Source: Rhizoctonia solani
Lineage: Eukaryota; Basidiomycota; Agaricomycetes; Cantharellales; Ceratobasidiaceae
DNA: 64,000 nucleotides
NCBI RefSeq assembly: GCF_016906535.1
Contig: NC_057380.1
Coordinates: 434,001 to 498,000, forward strand
Reading direction: 5' to 3'
Below, in pieces: positions 25,178 to 36,067 of the stretch. Every line of letters begins with the position of its first letter. Position 1 is the stretch's first letter. The translations under genes were made by a program, and so were the position numbers. The notes beneath the pieces are model-generated. The model was not told the origin of the DNA. It saw only the letters and a list, made by a program, of their open reading frames with translations, and ran no database searches.

Positions 25178-26173
25178 TGTCACGACTCAGCTTGGACCTA
25201 TGGTTCAAGAGGGCTTAAAGTCCGTGGCACTATCACCAATGGACTATGAGACAGGTAGAGGGGCGACTAGGGCCCAGGGGTTATGATATTTGGGTAGAGG
25301 GCAACGACGGCCTGGTTAATGATTTAAGTAAATGAGCACTAATGGCCAACAAGGGGCCTGGGCTAAGGGTGTGTGTAAGAGCTAAGGTGAATTGACAAAG
25401 AGGTCAAGTCTTGCTGTTTAGCGGCGACTTGACCTGGTTTATGTCAGAGCCAACAACTACCAAAGGGTAATCCTAACAAGCTATTGCCTAATATAGGACT
25501 TATCAGCGAGTAGGGCCTAACAATGCTCAAGGCAAAGCCAGGAAAGGGTAGGACAAGACCTATATAGAGTAAAGTGCACTAATGCTGTTAAGACAGCAGG
25601 GCAAGGAACCTTTGACAGGGACTGGTATGCTCTCAGGCAATACTCTTAAATGTATGTCTTAGGGTAGGTAGGTGTGGAAGGGGATAAGAGGTCGAGTTCT
25701 GAGGCTTAAGGCTCTCAGAACCCTCCTTATATATTCAACAAGCAAGGGGAATAGTATATACAGTGACAAACACAATAACAAAGATAAGGTCACATGACCA
25801 GAGATAAGAAAACAAGATCACATGACTAAAGGTCATGTGATGAGATTACATAATAAGCGCTCAGCGCCTAAATAGCATAGAGATGCATATATCCATAAAT
25901 TCTTCATGAAAATAGCGCATATATTCACTATTTCTTTGACTTAGTGGATTCTAAGGTGGTCACGCCTCTAGGGCATGACAGTTTAAATACATGAGAAGAG
26001 CCACATCAAAAACAATAATACCAAACAGTGAGTCATTTACAATTTCACATCATATATCAAATATGTCACGTGATCTTGATGAGTCATAAATATATATACC
26101 AAAAAAGGAAACTATCTCGGAAAAAAGGTAGAAAATAGTAAAAAATCTTGTCATGCCAATGAAGGTCATGACA
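25178..26173 (-). mobile_element. Solo LTR 2 (996 bp) in the transposase gene
   Basis: Plus-strand ends are TGTCACGAC and GTCATGACA, near-perfect inverted termini, with CCCGG on both sides (25173-25177 and 26174-26178). A TATATAAGGAGG element on the minus strand (near 25725-25736) suggests minus orientation. No coding sequence inside. The length is large for a solo LTR; an internal GGGCATGACA at 25971-25980 leaves open that it is composite. Confidence 0.78.
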
Positions 26174-26929
26174 CCCGGGACCTCAACAATGCAAGGATCT
26201 CAATTCCTTCTTGATCCTGTTACTCAATGAGCTGCTTGAGCTTGAGCAAGGGGTGAATACCATGGGTGTTTCTCCCAAGGGGGAACAATACTATTTCACC
26301 TTTGAGCATTTCTTATTCATATATTTGGCAACATCCCAGCAATCTTGAAACTTCTCTCCTTGAAAGGCCACAACAGGTTTTCTCCATGTCAAACTTGCTA
26401 CATCAAAGGGTGTTTATTTCACTACAATTGGATCTCTGTCTACTACGTCCCCCTCACCCACCTGGACCACAGCGCAGAGTGGAATATCAATGCATTACCC
26501 ATGCAATCTCACCATGGTTTTCTCAGGGATTATAACGCGCTTGAAGCCCCGCATCTCACTAAAACGGCACGCAATGCACTTGCGCAACACTATGGGATCA
26601 ACGCAAGACCAATATTTGCACATCTAAAATCCATCGACCTTTCCTCCTGTGCACCATACAACATCATGCATCTTTTCTTTGAAAATCTGGTTCCAAACCT
26701 TGTTATGCTCTGGACTGGGAAGTTCAAAGGATTAGATCAGGGTAACAGGCAATTCTGGATTTTAAACAGGGACTGGGAGGCCGCTGGACAAGAAACCAGC
26801 AAGGCCAATCGTACCATTCCTGGAACTTTTGTGGGCACACTCTTGGATATAGCACAAGATGGACATCTTTACAAGGCCAAGGCTTATTCATTTTGGATAC
26901 AGTACATTGCCCCCATTGTGCTTAAAGGG

Positions 26930-27512
26930 TGTCGTAGACACAATCGATACCAGGGAATTTATTCCCATTTTCTCGAATTTAAACGAAAGCAAACGGACAA
27001 CATTTTCGATCACGTGACTTCGGCGCTTATATTATACGCTAAGCGCCGAGCCACGTCCCCTTCCGCGCTTACCTCAGCACACGTAGCCACCTCCACCTGA
27101 TGACATCACTATGACACGTCAGTGACACGTATGCATGAGTAAGGCCGACTGCGGATTGGGGTTCTTATTTGATACGGTATTGCATATAGTTGTATTTGTA
27201 ATTAGATAGCTCTGTAATATATAAGGAGGACAACCAACCATGGTAACACCCAGGTCGATTACCTCTTGTCGCATCCCATCATTGTACGAGGACCTTAGGT
27301 CCAGTAACTACTTAGCTTACCAGTCCCACGTCGCCTTAAAGCGGCTTCTACACTGTACTTAGATAGCTCGTCATTGCCCTTACAGGTCTTGACACCATAG
27401 TATAGTTGGTCGTCGTCGTAGGTAGCTTGCTCACCGCCTTACGCGGTTCTTACTTAGATACATCCGGCCGCAAGCGCCCTCCCCCTCGACGTCCTTACAG
27501 ACGTCTAGGACA
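26930..27512 (+). repeat. 5' LTR of chromovirus
   Basis: 583 bp, TGTCGTAGAC...GTCTAGGACA, inverted termini. It contains a TATATAA box at 27218-27224 and the segment AGGTCGATTACCT at 27252-27264, about 30 bp downstream, the likely transcription start. Confidence 0.95.
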
Positions 27513-27514
27513 CT

Positions 27515-27527
27515 AGGTAATCGACCT
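27515..27527 (+). promoter_or_regulatory. Self-complementary primer-binding site
   Basis: AGGTAATCGACCT lies 2 nt after the 5' LTR. It is the exact reverse complement of AGGTCGATTACCT at 27252-27264 in the LTR, 13 of 13 bases. This is the arrangement of self-primed Tf1-type elements, in which the 5' end of the RNA folds back as primer instead of a tRNA. Confidence 0.8.
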
Positions 27528-28006
27528 TACGTCGGTTGCAAACCGTTCTGTACCCACCACTAAGAGCCAACAAACGAGAAGGGTACCTGTACTAGCACAA
27601 GCGAAATCACGTGATCGGGGCCACCTTGCGGGACAGAATAATCAAAAGTCCCCCACCCCCACGTAGTAGCGAATTGCTATAAGGCAGACTACCACTATCG
27701 TCCGCATACCCACGGTCGCCGCACCTTCTACCAGCGACCTCAGACAGCAGATACACCCGCTTGCAGAGACTAGACCCTACATTACGCCCGCCCACGGCTG
27801 TAATTAGCGGCACTTACTGTCCAACGCTAGGTCGTTTGACGCAGAGGTTTAGCGCTCAAGTAGTTAAGCGCTCATAAGTCCTGATATAGGCACCCCGGCT
27901 ACATAGCCTCCATCACTCCCACTCGCCCATCATTACCTTGCGTACCCCCACGCGCTCTTCTTCGCGGGCCTCATCTCACGCTGGCCGGTCCTACCCACAA
28001 CCAACC

Positions 28007-29358
28007 ATGGCTACCCGCTCCAGGACAGCCTCTCGAGCCCAATCCCCGTTCGATCAGGGATACATGGAACCCGCACTTCCGCCAACCACCTCTATCGAAT
28101 ACGGCGAGGTATCCCTTGAACGAGTCACACGACTCCTCCTTGGCCTCCTCGGCCAAGTCGAACGCCTCGAGCGGGAAATCGCCGAGATCAAGGAAGCGGG
28201 AGTCGAGACCCGTACGAACGTCGAAAATATCTCCCAAACTGTCGATGTCGTCAAGGATGGGCTTAGGTCCCTGCAACTCCATGGTCCCCGTACCCCCAAA
28301 GGACCCCAAACCAAGGCTGTGGAAGAAACGCCACGCCCCCTACCAAAAGCCGAGCCTATTGGATCGACTAGTGGGGTCTCCTTCTGGGCAGAACCTGCCA
28401 AAACCATACCCGGCCTTGCCCAGCCTACCCCAAGAAGAGCCGCTCCCCCGCGAGTACCATCTCCCCCTCCATCTCCGCGTCTCCAATCCCCGATCGGGAC
28501 AGCTGCCCCTCCACCTCCGGCTCCAGTTGCCGCCTATCCCGCTCCGGTCAAGGTTGACCACCCCAACGCCTACACAGGCAAAATAGGGAGCGAGGCAAAG
28601 CAATGGTTGACCCGGATGCTAGCCTGGACCCGCCTCAATTCGCGTATGTTCCCCCCGATCAAGAGGTCCTATCCTTCCTCTTGATGAACATGAAGGACTC
28701 CGCCGGGGCCTGGGCTCACCCACACCTCGACCAGCTCGGATCTCACCGGGCTATTATTCAAACGGTCAAAGGTTTCAAAATAGAATTTCTGGCAGCTTTC
28801 GGTGACCCTGATGCCACAAGGGCCGCCAAGCGGAAAATCACAACACTAACCCAGTCCGGCACATGCGCGGACTATATTACTAAGTTCAGAACTCTTGCCA
28901 TGGAACTGGACTGGAACAACGCAGCCCTCAGAGGCCAGTTCGCCCGTGGCCTCCATTGGGAGGTCAGTCGCCAAATTGCCACCCGCGAGCACCGTCCCCG
29001 CACCCTCCTCAAGCTGCAGAACGCAGCACTCGTCATCGATAACGCTCTCCAAGAAGAGCGAGCTAGCCACCCGCTGAGGGACAATAAGTCTAGCAAACAA
29101 TCCAACCCCACAAGGGGGACGAGTACCGGCCCATCAACTACCGGTTTGAAGAAACTCTCCGACGACCCTAACTTTGTGTCGGAGGAGGAACGGAATCGCC
29201 GCCGCGCCGCTGGCGCCTGCATCAAGTGTGGAAAAATGGGCCACAAATTTGCGGAATGCCGCACGGGTTGGAAGGCTACCCCTATTGAGGAAAAGGGGAA
29301 GGCCAAGGAAACCGCCAAGACTGGCAAAGACTCTGAGTACCAATTGGGAAAAGAGTAA
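28007..29358 (+). pseudogene. Retrotransposon gag with one frame break
   Basis: Starts MATRSRTASRAQSP; the frame is open further upstream but without a better ATG. A coiled-coil-like stretch (LLLGLLGQVERLEREIAEIK) is followed by a Pro-rich linker, the capsid-like core (KQWLTRMLAWTRLNSRMF, then QEVLSFLLMNMKDSAGAWAH) and a CCHC zinc knuckle CIKCGKMGHKFAEC at about 29218-29259. The frame changes at a C-run (28651-28656), where six C are present and seven would keep the capsid frame. Gag forms the particle that packages the RNA. Confidence 0.88.
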
Positions 29359-29387
29359 GGGTCTCTGCTGCCGCGCGCAAGAACCCC

Positions 29388-32300
29388 ATGGACACTAGTA
29401 TTAATTGTATAGAGATCTGTCATGTATCTACGGCTTCTAAATCGTCACCACTCTTCACTATCTCTATACAACCAAAGCAAGCGGAACCAATAGAAGTCCT
29501 GATAGATTCAGGCGCCACATCATCATTTCTTCACCCCCGCACAGCGGAACTACTCCGCCTCCCACTCATAGACCTCCCTTCACCCCGTACCGTTACTATG
29601 CTCGATGGGTCGAGCCCCCAGGCAGGCAAAATCTGGAAAAAGGCCAACTTAACCTTTTCCTTCGATGGCAAGATAATGACAGAGACCTTCCTCATTTGTA
29701 ATACAGGGTCTCACGCCGCCATCTTAGGTCTAAAATGGTTGGACGCCCATAACCCGGAAATTGATTGGAACGCGCGAACCCTCTCCTTCCCTCATTCCCC
29801 ACCAGAACACGTGGCCATTGCCGAAGAAGAGGAAGCTGACAAAAACCCTCTTGAAGGAGTACCCCCTGATTACCATCAATACGCTAAGGTATTCGGGGAA
29901 GAAGAATTCAATAAGCTTCCTCCGCACCGGCATTACGATATTGGGATTGAACTGACGGAAGAGGGACCTCTAAACTCTCCCCTCTACAGCATGACTGACG
30001 CCGAGTCCTCCACACTCAAGGACTGGCTCAGGGACGAGCTCAAGGCTGGGAAGATCCGTCCCAGCAAATCGTCAATCAGCTCCCCCGTTATGTTTGTACC
30101 CAAAAAGGATGGTTCCCGCCGACTTGTAGTAGACTACCGACGCCTAAACAACCGGACACAAAAAGAACGTGTACCTGCTACCCCGTCCAGACAACCTTAT
30201 GGCCCAACTCCGCGGTGCCAAGGTCTTCACCAAGCTAGACCTGAGATGGGGATACAACAACGTCCGGGTCAAAGAAGGCGACGAATGGAAAACGGCCTTC
30301 CGGACCAAGTACGGCCTATACGAGTCCCTAGTCATGACATTTGGTCTTACCAACGCTCCCGCCGCCTTCCAACACTTCATGAACGAATTGTTCAAGGACT
30401 TACTAGACGTATGCGTCATCATTTACCTTGATGACATCCTAATCTACTCCAAGGATGACGCAGAACACACAAAACACGTCCATGAGGTCCTAAAGCGGTT
30501 GATGGATAACCAGCTCTTCTGTAAGGCTTCCAAATGCACGTTCCACGTCACCTCGGTGGAATATCTAGGAATCATCGTCTCGGACAAGGGTTTTAGCCTG
30601 GATAAGCTCAAAATCCAGGCAGTACAGGAATGGCCGACCCCCACAAAGGTCAAAGAAGTCCAATCGTTCTTGGGTTTTGCCAACTTTCTCCGCCGATTTG
30701 TTGCCAACTTCAGCCACATGGCTAGGCCACTGCACAATTTGGTAAAGAAAGATACGCCATGGAAATGGGACACCAGGGAACAGGAAGCCTTTCAGGGTCT
30801 TAAAGACGCTATCACCAATGCCCCGGTTCTCTGCCACGCCGACCCAACAAAGCCTTATTTCCTAGAAACGGACGCATCAGGAGCAGCCCTGGGGTCTATA
30901 CTCAGCCAACGACAGGAAGACGGCCGCCTACATCCATTAGGGTTCCTATCGGAATCATTCAAAGGTGCCGAACAAAATTACGACACCCACGATAAGGAAC
31001 TCTTGGCAATCATAAGGTTGTTTGAATACTGGCGTATCTTCCTGGAGGGGACCCTACACCCCATCACCGTCTTCACAGATCACCGGAACTTGGAATACTG
31101 GAAGGAGTCCCGCACCTTCAACCGTCGTCATGCCAGATGGCACTTACTCCTTGCCGGGTACAACTTCCAGATTGTCTACCGCCCAGGGAAACAGTCCGGC
31201 AAACCTGACGCTCTGTCCCGCCGATCTGACCATGCCGATATTCCACCTGCAAACCAGACAATGCTTCCTGACCCCGTATTCGCTAACGTAGCCCTGGTGA
31301 CCCCCAAGAAAGAACTCCAACGCCAAATAGAGTCCGCCCTAGACCAAGACAAATCGTTAGAGGAAATATTACAATTCCTCCAAAATGAGTCAAAGGCGCC
31401 CCCCTCAATCAAACGCGCTTTCAAGGACTACCAGATGGAAGCCGGGTTACTATTCTATCAAGGGCGTATTGTGGTCCCAGACGTTGGAACGCTAAGGACT
31501 GATCTACTCCGTATCTTCCACGATAGTCCCTTGGCAGGGCACCCAGGAAGGCAGCGCACCCTGGAATTGATCTTGCGAAACTACTATTGGCCTGGCATCC
31601 GCGCAGACACCTACTGGCACGTTGATTCTTGCGAAACCTGCCAACGGATCCGGAAACCAAAATACGCGTCCATTCCCCCTCAACCATTGGAACTACCATC
31701 ACGGCCTTGGCAACACGTGTCTTATGACATGATAGTGGACCTACCCAAAGACGGAAACAATGACTCCATCCTGGTCATTGTGGATAGTTTTACCAAATAC
31801 GTGATCCTGGTGGAATGCTCCAAAAAGCTCAAAGCCCCGGATTTGGCAGACCTGTTCTTGCGACACGTGTGGAAGCGTTATGGCATGCCTGAAAAAACAG
31901 TATCGGACCGAGGAAGGGTGTTCAACAATAAGTTCCTAAGGGCCCTGTACCAGCGCCTGGGAATAGACCCTCACTTTTCTTCGGCCTACCATCCACAAAG
32001 CGATGGGCAAACTGAGCGCGTAAATCCTACAATCGAGCACTTCCTACGGGCCTATTCAGGGATCAACCAGAAGGATTGGGTAAAATGGCTACCAATGGCG
32101 GAGTTTGCCTATAACAACGCGGTTCATAGCGCCACAGGCAAAACTCCATTCAAGGCACTTTACGGTTGGGAACCTTTACTCACACCAAGCAACATCCCGA
32201 CGGACGTCCCCGAAGCTGACAATCTGGCCACTCAGATGGAAGCACAATGGCGGGAAGTAGAAGCGGCACTCCGGCAGTCAAAAACACGTATGACAGCCGG

Positions 32301-32790
32301 AGAAACAGGAGAACCATTAACCTTTGAAATTGGGGAAGAGGCCTGGCTAGATGCCAAAAACGTGAAGCTGAAAACTTTAAGTCCCAAGCTAACGGAACAA
32401 CGCCTAGGCCCATTCAAGGTAACCCAAAAAATCTCCGACCGCGCATACCGCCTGGAACTCCCACCGTCAATGAGAATCCACGATGTCTTCTACGTAGGAC
32501 TACTGTCAAAGGTCAAAAGGGACAAAAAGCGCACCTTTGAAAATCGCCCTCCACCAGTCACCGTGGACGGAGAAGAAGAATACAAAGTAGAAGGGATCTC
32601 AGATGCCAAAGAAAGGAATGGGAAATGGTTCTTCAGGGTAAAATGGAAGGGGTACGGACCCGAGGAAAACACATGGGAGCCCCGGGAAAACTTAAAAAAC
32701 GCGGAAAAAATTTTAGAAAAATACGAGAAAGAAATGAAAAAGAAGGCCCTCGGCGCTGCCAAGGCCCTTAGGGGGGGGGCAGTGTCGTAG
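29388..32790 (+). pseudogene. Retrotransposon pol with chromodomain, one frame break
   Basis: Starts 29 nt after the gag stop. Domains in order: aspartic protease (VLIDSGATSSF near 29495), reverse transcriptase (LVVDYRRLNNRTQK; catalytic YLDD at 30424-30435), RNase H (ETDASGAALG near 30865), integrase zinc HHCC (about 31540-31660) and the D,D,E core (Asp in SYDMIVDLP, Asp in SDRGRVF, Glu in NPTIEHF). Last comes a chromodomain at about 32580-32720 with WFFRVKWKGYGPEENTWEP. The chromodomain is thought to steer integration to marked heterochromatin. The frame breaks at an A-run (30160-30164), where five A stand where four would keep the RT frame. The stop codon lies inside the first bases of the 3' LTR. 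Confidence 0.93.
32771..32779 (+). other. Polypurine tract, G9
   Basis: A run of nine G three bases upstream of the 3' LTR; expected site for plus-strand DNA priming. It is within the last codons of pol. Confidence 0.65.
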
Positions 32791-33363
32791 ACACAATCGA
32801 TACCAGGGAATTTATTCCCATTTTCTCGAATTTAAACGAAAGCGAACGGACAACATTTTCGATCACGTGACTTCGGCGCTTATATCATACGCTAAGCGCC
32901 GAGCCACGTCCCCTTCCGCGCTTACCTCAGCACACGTAGCCACCTCCACCTGATGACATCACTATGACACGTCAGTGACACGTATGCATGAGTAAGGCCG
33001 ACTGCGGATCGGGGTTCTTATTTGATACGGTATTGCATATAGTTGTATTTGTAATTAGATAGCTCTGTAATATAAGGAGGACAACCGACCATGGTAACAC
33101 CCAGGTCGATTACCTCTTGTCGCATCCCATCATTGTACGAGGACCTTAGGTCCAGTAACTACTTAGCTTACCAGTCCCACGTCGCCTTAAAGCGGCTTCT
33201 ACACTGTACTTAGATAGCTCGTCATCGCCCTTACAGGTCTTGACACCGTAGTATAGTTGGTCGTCGTCGTAGGTAGCTTGCTCACCGCCTTACGCGGTTC
33301 TTACTTAGATACATCCGGCCGCAAGCGCCCTCCCCCTCGACGTCCTTACAGACGTCTAGGACA
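32783..33363 (+). repeat. 3' LTR of chromovirus
   Basis: 581 bp. Compared with the 5' LTR it has six single-base differences and lacks one TA in the TATA region. At all six differing sites this LTR has G or C where the 5' LTR has A or T. Confidence 0.95.
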
Positions 33364-35034
33364 AAGGGCGTTTACGCAAGCCTTATTACAGGCATGTCTT
33401 CATTATGCGTTGTTTAACGGTAGTTAATGAAATTTGACACAACAGACACATGCTACTTCTTTGAGAAATAATCCTACTTTGTGTAGAGATGGAGATAACG
33501 CAAGACAAGGTTGACGAGCTCAAGACAATGATAAAAACCTGGGTTTCACCATACGAGGAGTAAGTCACATCTTAATAATTGTTCAAAAGACTATCATTGT
33601 TGACACCAAATAGATATTATTATCAGTACTCTGAGTCACGTCTATCCACATGTACACTGACAATCCACACCATCCTGCACGTCCCATTCTACCTTCGTCA
33701 AACAGGACCTCTGTGGGCGTCTTGGGCGTTTGTGATGGAACGGTTTTGTGGACATTTGCTCCCAGCTGTCAAGAATCGCCTCCGACCGTATGAAAACCTC
33801 AACAACTACATTCTTCGTCGCGCACAGATGCGGATGGTGTCAATAATTCACAACCTACCAGCACTTTGCGTTACACCCTATTGCAAGGCTCGCACCAAGG
33901 AAGGATTTGAGCTATTGTCTCAAGAAGTATATTACCCAAAGTGTGAGTCAATCATTCTCTATTAACTGCAAAGTTGCATAATTCCCAATATATTAATGCG
34001 CTATTTCTACAGTCAAAACCATCGTCCTTGGTACCCCGGTTACTAAACGGGTACAATATACAGATCAGTTGCAAAACAGGTTCACCAAGTACTTTGGCCC
34101 AGTATACCCCCATTTAACAGCCGCTGAACTGAAAGCGGGAATCAACAAGGAGTCCATTGTCCGCTACGGACGTTTCCGCATGGCCGACGATGGGGATTGC
34201 ATCCAAACATCAGCATTGATTTCAGCTCAAGACTTGATATTTCGCGATAATTCCTTCGTAAGAGTAAGTTTTTCATATGTATTTCCTTGCATTTGTTTAC
34301 TAAACCACAACCAGTACTCCCTATGGCCCAATGCAAATGCTGCCTTCCAAAGACGCGACGATGTCCCGTTCCAAGAGGTCCATTACGGACAAATCCACGA
34401 TATCTACTTCGTGGTCTTTGAGAAGCCGTACATATTATTACATCAAACTTATATACGATTGTAACTAGAACAAATTATTTACAGATACCTAGATGGAAGC
34501 AAATCAGAGAGCGAGGAAGAGGACGGGGAGGAATTAGATGAGGCCGAGAAGGAATTGAAGGAACTTCAGAAACGACAAAAGCCGTTTCTGCTGGCATTCA
34601 TAGAACCCTGCAACACCAGGGGCCTGGACGCGACCAATCCAAACACTCCAGTGGTCAAGTACAAAGATATGCTGACTCCTCATATGGTCCATATCAATAC
34701 GATTGAGGCTGTGGTTGGACGGGTTCCACAAGGAGATTCGTGGGCCATAGTTGATCGCAGTCGGAAAGGAGCTCGGACAGTATTTGTGGATGAAGATTGA
34801 TTTTAGGACTTTAATTTATCTCTATATATTATCGTTGACCCTCAAGTACTCTATATTTCTGTACCTATAGTAAATTCAAGCCCAAATCCATGCTCTTTTG
34901 TGCTAGTTAGGTCATAGATACATATTGCACGTGCTCAATACAGTTGACAGGCACATAAACACACCAGCCGCACGCGTTCGACACGTCAACATTCCCAACC
35001 ACCATCCAACTCAACTGTGAACCTACTTTTGTCT

Positions 35035-35220
35035 CATGACAAGTCTGTGGTCCAAGCCCACCGGCGGGAGTGCCCTTGCTGCCTGAAGATCCTTTCTCGT
35101 AGAATGAGGCTCCTGCACCTCCTCCAATTCAAGCGCAAATCTTGTCATCCCGACCGCAATGAATCCGACCCAGGAACTCCACCAGCTCTGGAACCTATTC
35201 CAGGTTTGTCGCGTTGTTAT
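35035..35220 (+). pseudogene. Second transposase-like zinc-finger fragment
   Basis: RRECPCCLKILSRRMRLLHL followed by ALEPIPGL resembles the N-terminal CPCC block of the transposase at 23283 (EKCPCCGKMVHPQTIQRHL) in spacing and context. It lies downstream of the transposase stop and before the right end. No long frame follows, so it looks like a decayed duplicate of the transposase 5' end. Confidence 0.45.
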
Positions 35221-35539
35221 TATCTTACGTTTTAACTGGAGGATTGGCTGACATAGGTTCACTAATTGCTAGAATCTGATTACTCCACCTCACCGCCCGG
35301 TGGCTCGTTTGTATCTCACCTAACGCGGTTGAAGAAACATTTTGGTATATTCACTGCGAGGCAACGACACAGATGAAATACCTCGCAGGACGCAATTATT
35401 CTATAGCTCAAACCGACCCCGTTTCTTCTTTCTTTCGTCCACCCGAAGAACTCGTTCTCTCGCTTCCTCCTGATAAGTTTCATGTAAATACAAATACCGC
35501 GTTTAGTGACGCTCATTAGGACGCTTAATTTTATAATAC

Positions 35540-35755
35540 ATTTTCCCCGCGCCTTAAGCGCTGTTACCTTTTGAGCGCCACGGCGTCTAAGGCGTTGTGT
35601 CGATTTGACACCGCGTCAAAAGCGCTGTGTCGATGTGATACCAGCGTCACAAGCGCTGTAGCTCGCCACGCAAATTCGACCACAGCGCCTCTTACGCCTG
35701 GTGACAGCGCCCGGCGCTTCAGGCGCTGCTGACAGCCTCCCTACTTCCCGTAGTG
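35540..35755. repeat. Right subterminal repeat region of CACTA element
   Basis: Cluster of AGCGC/GCGCT motifs, including about three tandem units of about 30 bp starting at 35592, 35622 and 35653 (GCGYTGT-type). It ends TTCCCGTAGTG at 35755. The motif content matches the left end. Confidence 0.7.
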
Positions 35756-36067
35756 TATAATAGCGACTTAGCCGGAGCATGCAGCGAGTCACGTGAGGAC
35801 CGCTTCATACCGTGTCGACTTGCGTCCGACCTCCTCCGCCGTCTAGCCTCGTACAGACCAAGTGCCGCGGCACGCCTTTGCGTGTCGCTTTTATCCCACC
35901 CACCATCCCTTAAGTCACGAGAGCTGGTTTGGGCCGCCCACCCACGAGCCAGACTCGCGGTCGGGCGCCCCCGGTCCACCCTCGCTGCTTCGCAGCCGCG
36001 GGGGTTCCCCAAACCTCACCAATCTGGGTCTCGTGGCCGACGAGGACGAGCGGGCAGAGGATAAATA
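35756..36067 (+). repeat. Right part of dispersed repeat copy 1
   Basis: Continues the repeat cut at 18869. Shared with copies 2 and 3: GCGACTTAGC, GTGTCGACTTGCGTCCGA, CCCACGAGCCAGACTCGCGG, TGGGTCTCGTGGCC and GAGGATAA. The small open frames inside it have no known domain. Confidence 0.75.

Larger units (their letters stand above)
26930..33363 (+). mobile_element. Full-length Ty3 chromovirus (Tf1/sushi-like) retrotransposon
   Basis: 6434 bp with direct LTRs at both ends and AAGGG target duplications at 26925-26929 and 33364-33368. The order is gag, protease, reverse transcriptase, RNase H, integrase, chromodomain. The two LTRs differ by six substitutions and a 2-bp indel, so insertion is fairly recent. 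The primer site just inside the 5' LTR is complementary to a segment of the LTR itself, which points to self-priming. Gag and pol each carry a single-base frame break, so this copy is probably dead unless these are sequencing errors. Confidence 0.95.
23263..34800 (+). pseudogene. Tnp2-family CACTA transposase, broken by three LTR insertions
   Basis: The N-terminus (ATG 23263) has a zinc-binding block EKCPCCGKMVHPQTIQRHLA. After several introns comes the conserved part at 24075-24597, with LPSEHLAWHQLCYLLGLD, CPYCKEACWN and FTLFKRRRWGYSTAWPI. The frame is cut at 24598 by a solo LTR and at 25178 by a second LTR. It resumes at 26179 with KDLNSF, LNELLELEQGV, SSCAPYNIMHLFFENLVPN and TGKFKGLDQG. 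It is cut again by the retrotransposon at 26930 and resumes after 33363 with QTGPLWASWAFVMERFCGHL, RYGRFRMADDGD and, at the end, VVGRVPQGDSWAIVDRSRKG with TGA at 34798-34800. Removing the insertions and one copy of each 5-bp duplication restores the codon phase at the first two joints (reading CVGVIPGP). Not functional as it stands. Confidence 0.85.
18870..35755. mobile_element. CACTA (EnSpm/Tnp2) DNA transposon with nested LTR insertions
   Basis: Ends are CACTGTCGCGAAAATAGGCG on the left and, read inward from the right, CACTACGGGAAGTAGGGAGG, an imperfect terminal inverted repeat starting with CACT. TAT lies immediately outside both ends (18867-18869 and 35756-35758), fitting the 3-bp target duplication of CACTA elements. 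The flanking dispersed repeat resumes across the element within a few bases. Both ends hold clusters of AGCGC/GCGCT motifs. Inside is a divergent gene pair: accessory protein (minus) and transposase (plus). Subtracting three later LTR insertions and their duplications leaves about 8.9 kb of original element. Confidence 0.8.

Noticed and set aside
25178..25980. Alternative solo LTR ending at GGGCATGACA (25980)
   Set aside because: Flanking bases CCCGG and GTTTA do not match; extending to 26173 gives an exact CCCGG duplication and restores the transposase frame.
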